This document shows positions 28,389 through 31,673 of a stretch of 31,673 nt of DNA, in pieces. How positions within the stretch are numbered: position 1 is the first letter of the stretch; each line of letters opens with the position of its first letter. Under the pieces are notes generated by a model. The model did not search any database and was not told the origin of the DNA. It saw only the letters and a program-made list of their open reading frames with translations. This stretch comes from Hydnum rufescens UP504 (taxonomy: Eukaryota > Basidiomycota > Agaricomycetes > Cantharellales > Hydnaceae). Location of the stretch: the NCBI GenBank assembly GCA_014904985.1, contig MU129030.1:163378-195050 (forward strand), read 5' to 3'. A program made the translations under genes and the position numbers.

Positions 28389-31300
28389 GTGGCAGCTGCC
28401 ACATCTTTGCTTGAAGTGAATATTGCCCATGCCCTTGCATCTCAAAGAAGGGGAGTCAAGCCATCTGCTAGCAACTGGGAACTGGCATCACATGCAGCAT
28501 TGTATATCCAGTTGGCAGCTAAAGGAAAGTATAAACCTGTTGCTAAAAAGAAACTCCCAATACCAGTCAGTATACCTGGGAAGGTGTATGAATGAATGAA
28601 TTATAAACCTGTACCTATACCAATATGTGAGCCTCTACTGACACACCCACCATCTCTTGAGGAATTCAGGTATTCTGAGTGAATAATGAAAGACCATCTG
28701 GAGACAATAATTAAGAATGTCCCACAGGACTTTTTATGGCCACAGGAGCTGGATCTCCTAGCATATATTGTAGGGCAGAATGAAAAGGCAATAGTGTTCA
28801 TTGATGCAGAGTGTGGGCAATTCAAGAGTGAATATTTTCCAGATTACATCATGGAAACAGTGCCCCACATACCATGGAGGCAACTGCAGATTCCAATTCC
28901 AAAGATTTTGAAGGACGAAATGATATCGATGTTAAAGTCACAGGTGGTGGCAGGTACTCTGGAACCATCCAGATCATTGTACTGGTCAAGCATCTTCATG
29001 GTCACTAAAGCAAAAGGAGGATGGCACATAGTCCACAATTTCCAGCCATTGAATGTGGTTTCTGTGCAAGATTCAATGCTGCTGCCCAATATTAATGAGT
29101 TTGTGGAGTTGTTCATTGGATATTCAGTATATGGGGTGATGGACCTATTTTCAGGATACCATCAGGATACCCTACATGAGGAATCAAGACCTCTCACAGC
29201 ATGTCAAACTGAAATAGGGAATATGCAGCTTACCTTGTTACCAATGGGATATATGAATTCTATGCAGGAATATCAATGGACAACCATACATATGACAGTG
29301 CATATGATGCCTCATAGAGCAGGAGTATTTGTAGATAATATAGGACTTAAAGGCCCACCTACACATTATAACAATGAAATCATAAGTCAGAACCCCAGGA
29401 TTTGATGGTTCATCTGGGAATATGCCCACACCTTAGATGAAATGTTCGCAACCTTTATTCAAGCCAGATGCACAGCAGCCAGGAAGAAGTTGGTATTAGC
29501 TACTCCTCTTGTTAATATTGTAGGAAGTATATGCTCACTTGAAGGGAGATGGCCACACCATGGAGTCATAACCAAAGTCCTAAACTGGCCCCAGCTGACC
29601 AATATTACTGATGTACAAGCCTCTCTGGGAACCATAGGTGTAGCCTGGAACTGGATCTGGCACTTTGCTAAAATAGCAAAGCCATTAATGATGCTCACAT
29701 GGCTTCAACCACATGAGTTTGCATGGAACAAAGAAGCTGAAGGGGTGATGACTGTTTTGAAACAAGCTGCAACAACACTACTGGCTTTGCAGGTGCTGTA
29801 CATCCACTTAGTGAAGGTTAAATGTGAAAATGAGTGAGAATCCGATCTTGGATTGGTAACTCTGGCTGTGGACAGCTCCCAGATCACTGCAGGATATGTT
29901 CTTTATCAAAACTTTGAAGATGGGAGACACCTGTTAGTCTACAGATTGATTACATGGAACAAGGTTGAGAGCCATTACTCACAGCCAAAAATAGAGTTAT
30001 ATGGATTGTTTCGAGCACTCAAAGCACTCTGTTATGAATTATGGGGCATCCATTTCAGAGTTGAAGCTGATGCAAAATTCTTAAAGGAAATGATCAACAC
30101 ACCTGGTCTCCCAAATGCTGCAATGACTCACTGGGTGTCATACATTCAGCTTTTTGACTTTGAGTTCAAGCATGTACTGGCAGCGCAGCATGCCAGGCCA
30201 GATGGTCTGTCATGCCAAGAATGAATGAAAGAAGACATGACAGATATGGAAGACAAGTTAGAACCTGATGAAAGTGGCCACTTCATCATGGGGATGAGAC
30301 TGGTAGCCTATACCATGGACATGGGTTTCATCTTGATGGAAGAGGAAGAGTACAAGGTTGAACATGCAAGATTGAAGTCCAAACCTGATGAAGTCATGGA
30401 TCTGCTAAGCAACTGCAAATAATTAGTGAATTACAGGTTCAAAGATAATGACTGAACCTTGTGGACCATGCACTCTTGGGTGGCAGAGGTTCATAACAGC
30501 AATGCAGAACCAGAGTTGAGTGAGAGTGAGAAGTCAGACACACCAGAAACATGAGAACATGTTCATAAGTGCATAGATAGGGACAATGATGAGTATTGGG
30601 ATCAGATCAAGGCTTACCTCAATGATTTGAGCATTCTGCATGGTGTAGACTGGAACAAATTCATACAAACTACATGGAAATTCTTCCTGTATGATGACTG
30701 GTTGTGGAAACAGCATCACAGATCACCCCAGCTAGTTTCTCTACAATAAGGACCAGTGACAAGATGTAATGCATCAGGCTCATAATGAGTCTGGCCATTG
30801 GGGTAGAGATCCCACATACAAAAATATTGCAGATACATACTTTGGCCAAACATGATGTCCAATGTAATACAGTTCTGTTGCTCATGCCAAGAATGTGAGT
30901 TATGGTCATCACATAGACCAAAAGTACAGTTGTTACCAACTTACGTACCTACAATCCTGTGCAAATTCAATATTGATGTAGTGGACATGTATATTGTATC
31001 AGCGGGTTACAGATATATTGTTGACATCTGTGATGATTTGACCAGATGGATTGAAGTGTGAATGCTGAAAATGAAGAAAGCTGAGTTAGTCACTGACTTC
31101 CTATTCCAGGATGTTATATGCAGGTTTGGATGCATACCTCAAGTTACCTCAGACAATGGTACTGAATTTGACAGTGCTTTTGCAGCCTTGACTCATCACT
31201 ATGGAATTCTGTTGGTAAAATCCACACCTTACCATCCTCAGGGGAACGGAATGATTGAGCAAGGGCACCAGACCTGGATAAATTTGATATGGAAACTCTG

Positions 31301-31673
31301 CAGCAAAAGAAAACAAGACTGGAGTCAGCATTTTTATCCAGCTTTATGAGCTGACAGGGTAACTACCCAGCAAGTTACAGGGTTTTCACCCTACTTTTTG
31401 TTATATGGAAGAGCCCACCTATTTCCCTTTCATATTACAGATAGGTCATGGCACACCCTTGACTGGCATCAAGTCAAGACATGGGAAGATCTGTTGGCAA
31501 TCCAGGCAAGGCAGTTCTCAGCTATGGCCCAAGATAGAAAAATGGCAGTGATGGAAAATGAACATGTGAGAATCCAGACAGCTGTCAACTTTTCTAAGCA
31601 TAATAAACAACACTGAATGACAACACCCTATCCCCCAGGAACCATGGTATTAGTACACCAAGCCAGATTTGAC
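28389..31673 (+). pseudogene. Ty3/gypsy retrotransposon pol, inactivated, runs off the window
   Basis: One reading phase runs from 28389 to the window edge: a protease-RT linker (KYKPVAKKK), reverse transcriptase (28900-29400; MDLFSGY motif A, LLPMGYMNS), RNase H (29860-30220; VDSS, IELYG, EADAKF, RPDGLS acidic residues kept), integrase zinc-binding segment (about 30770-30900) and catalytic core (31000-31330; IDVVDM, TSDNGTEF, NGMIEQGH), then a post-integrase domain (TGFSPYFLLYG, PGTMVLVH). It is dead: twelve in-phase stops were read, the RT active site is FVDN instead of the family's (Y/F)xDD, and the zinc-binding stretch is locally out of frame. CpG is nearly absent (two seen in 28381-29400). 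No gag or protease core is recognisable upstream. Described as found. Confidence 0.9.

Overview
The window looks like nuclear DNA of a mushroom-forming basidiomycete (Agaricomycetes). The genes are dense and split by introns of about 45-80 nt with GT...AG ends. The families fit as well: a NACHT-WD40 NLR-type gene, a Boi1/2-like SAM-PH-CH scaffold, an Hsv2/WIPI-type PROPPIN, an LCL2-like secreted protein and a fungal Ty3/gypsy element. No species is assigned. Exon joins were done by eye and checked for reading phase; no homology search was run.

Layout. 1-1150: three diverged copies of a composite repeat, each looking like a spliceosomal intron with a long hairpin inside, separated by T-poor repetitive DNA. 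1150-4650: no confident gene; it contains a sharply bounded CpG-poor block (about 1636-2805). 4708-5168 (+): a four-exon gene for a small cysteine-rich protein. 5746-6992 or 7069 (-): a conserved CDK-site-rich hypothetical protein. 7196-7689 (+): an LCL2-like secreted protein divergent from it. 8300-10226 (-): PROPPIN. 10902 to about 13900 (-): Boi-like SAM-PH-CH gene. About 15410-17692 (+): decayed 4-coumarate-CoA-ligase-like pseudogene. 17689-20574 (-): NACHT-WD40 gene, with coding ends touching tail to tail with the pseudogene. 21119-21967: a MITE-like element with long inverted repeats and a TA duplication, about 50 bp upstream of a likely TATA box of the NLR-type gene. 22000-31673: CpG-poor repeat DNA with several tandem arrays, ending in a Ty3/gypsy pol region (28389 to the window edge) broken by stops, mostly TGA.

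How it fits together. The central 4.7-20.6 kb is ordinary gene space for membrane traffic and polarity (PROPPIN, Boi-like), secretory pathway (LCL2) and self/non-self or stress sensing (NLR type). Repeat DNA flanks it on both sides. CpG depletion and TGA-dominated stops in the flanks suggest cytosine methylation followed by deamination, and the MITE sits where this begins on the right side.

Several otherwise good genes show one unexplained frame problem each (about 6900, 7340-7390, 11135-11151). These could be real decay, unusual splicing or assembly indels; reads or transcripts would decide.
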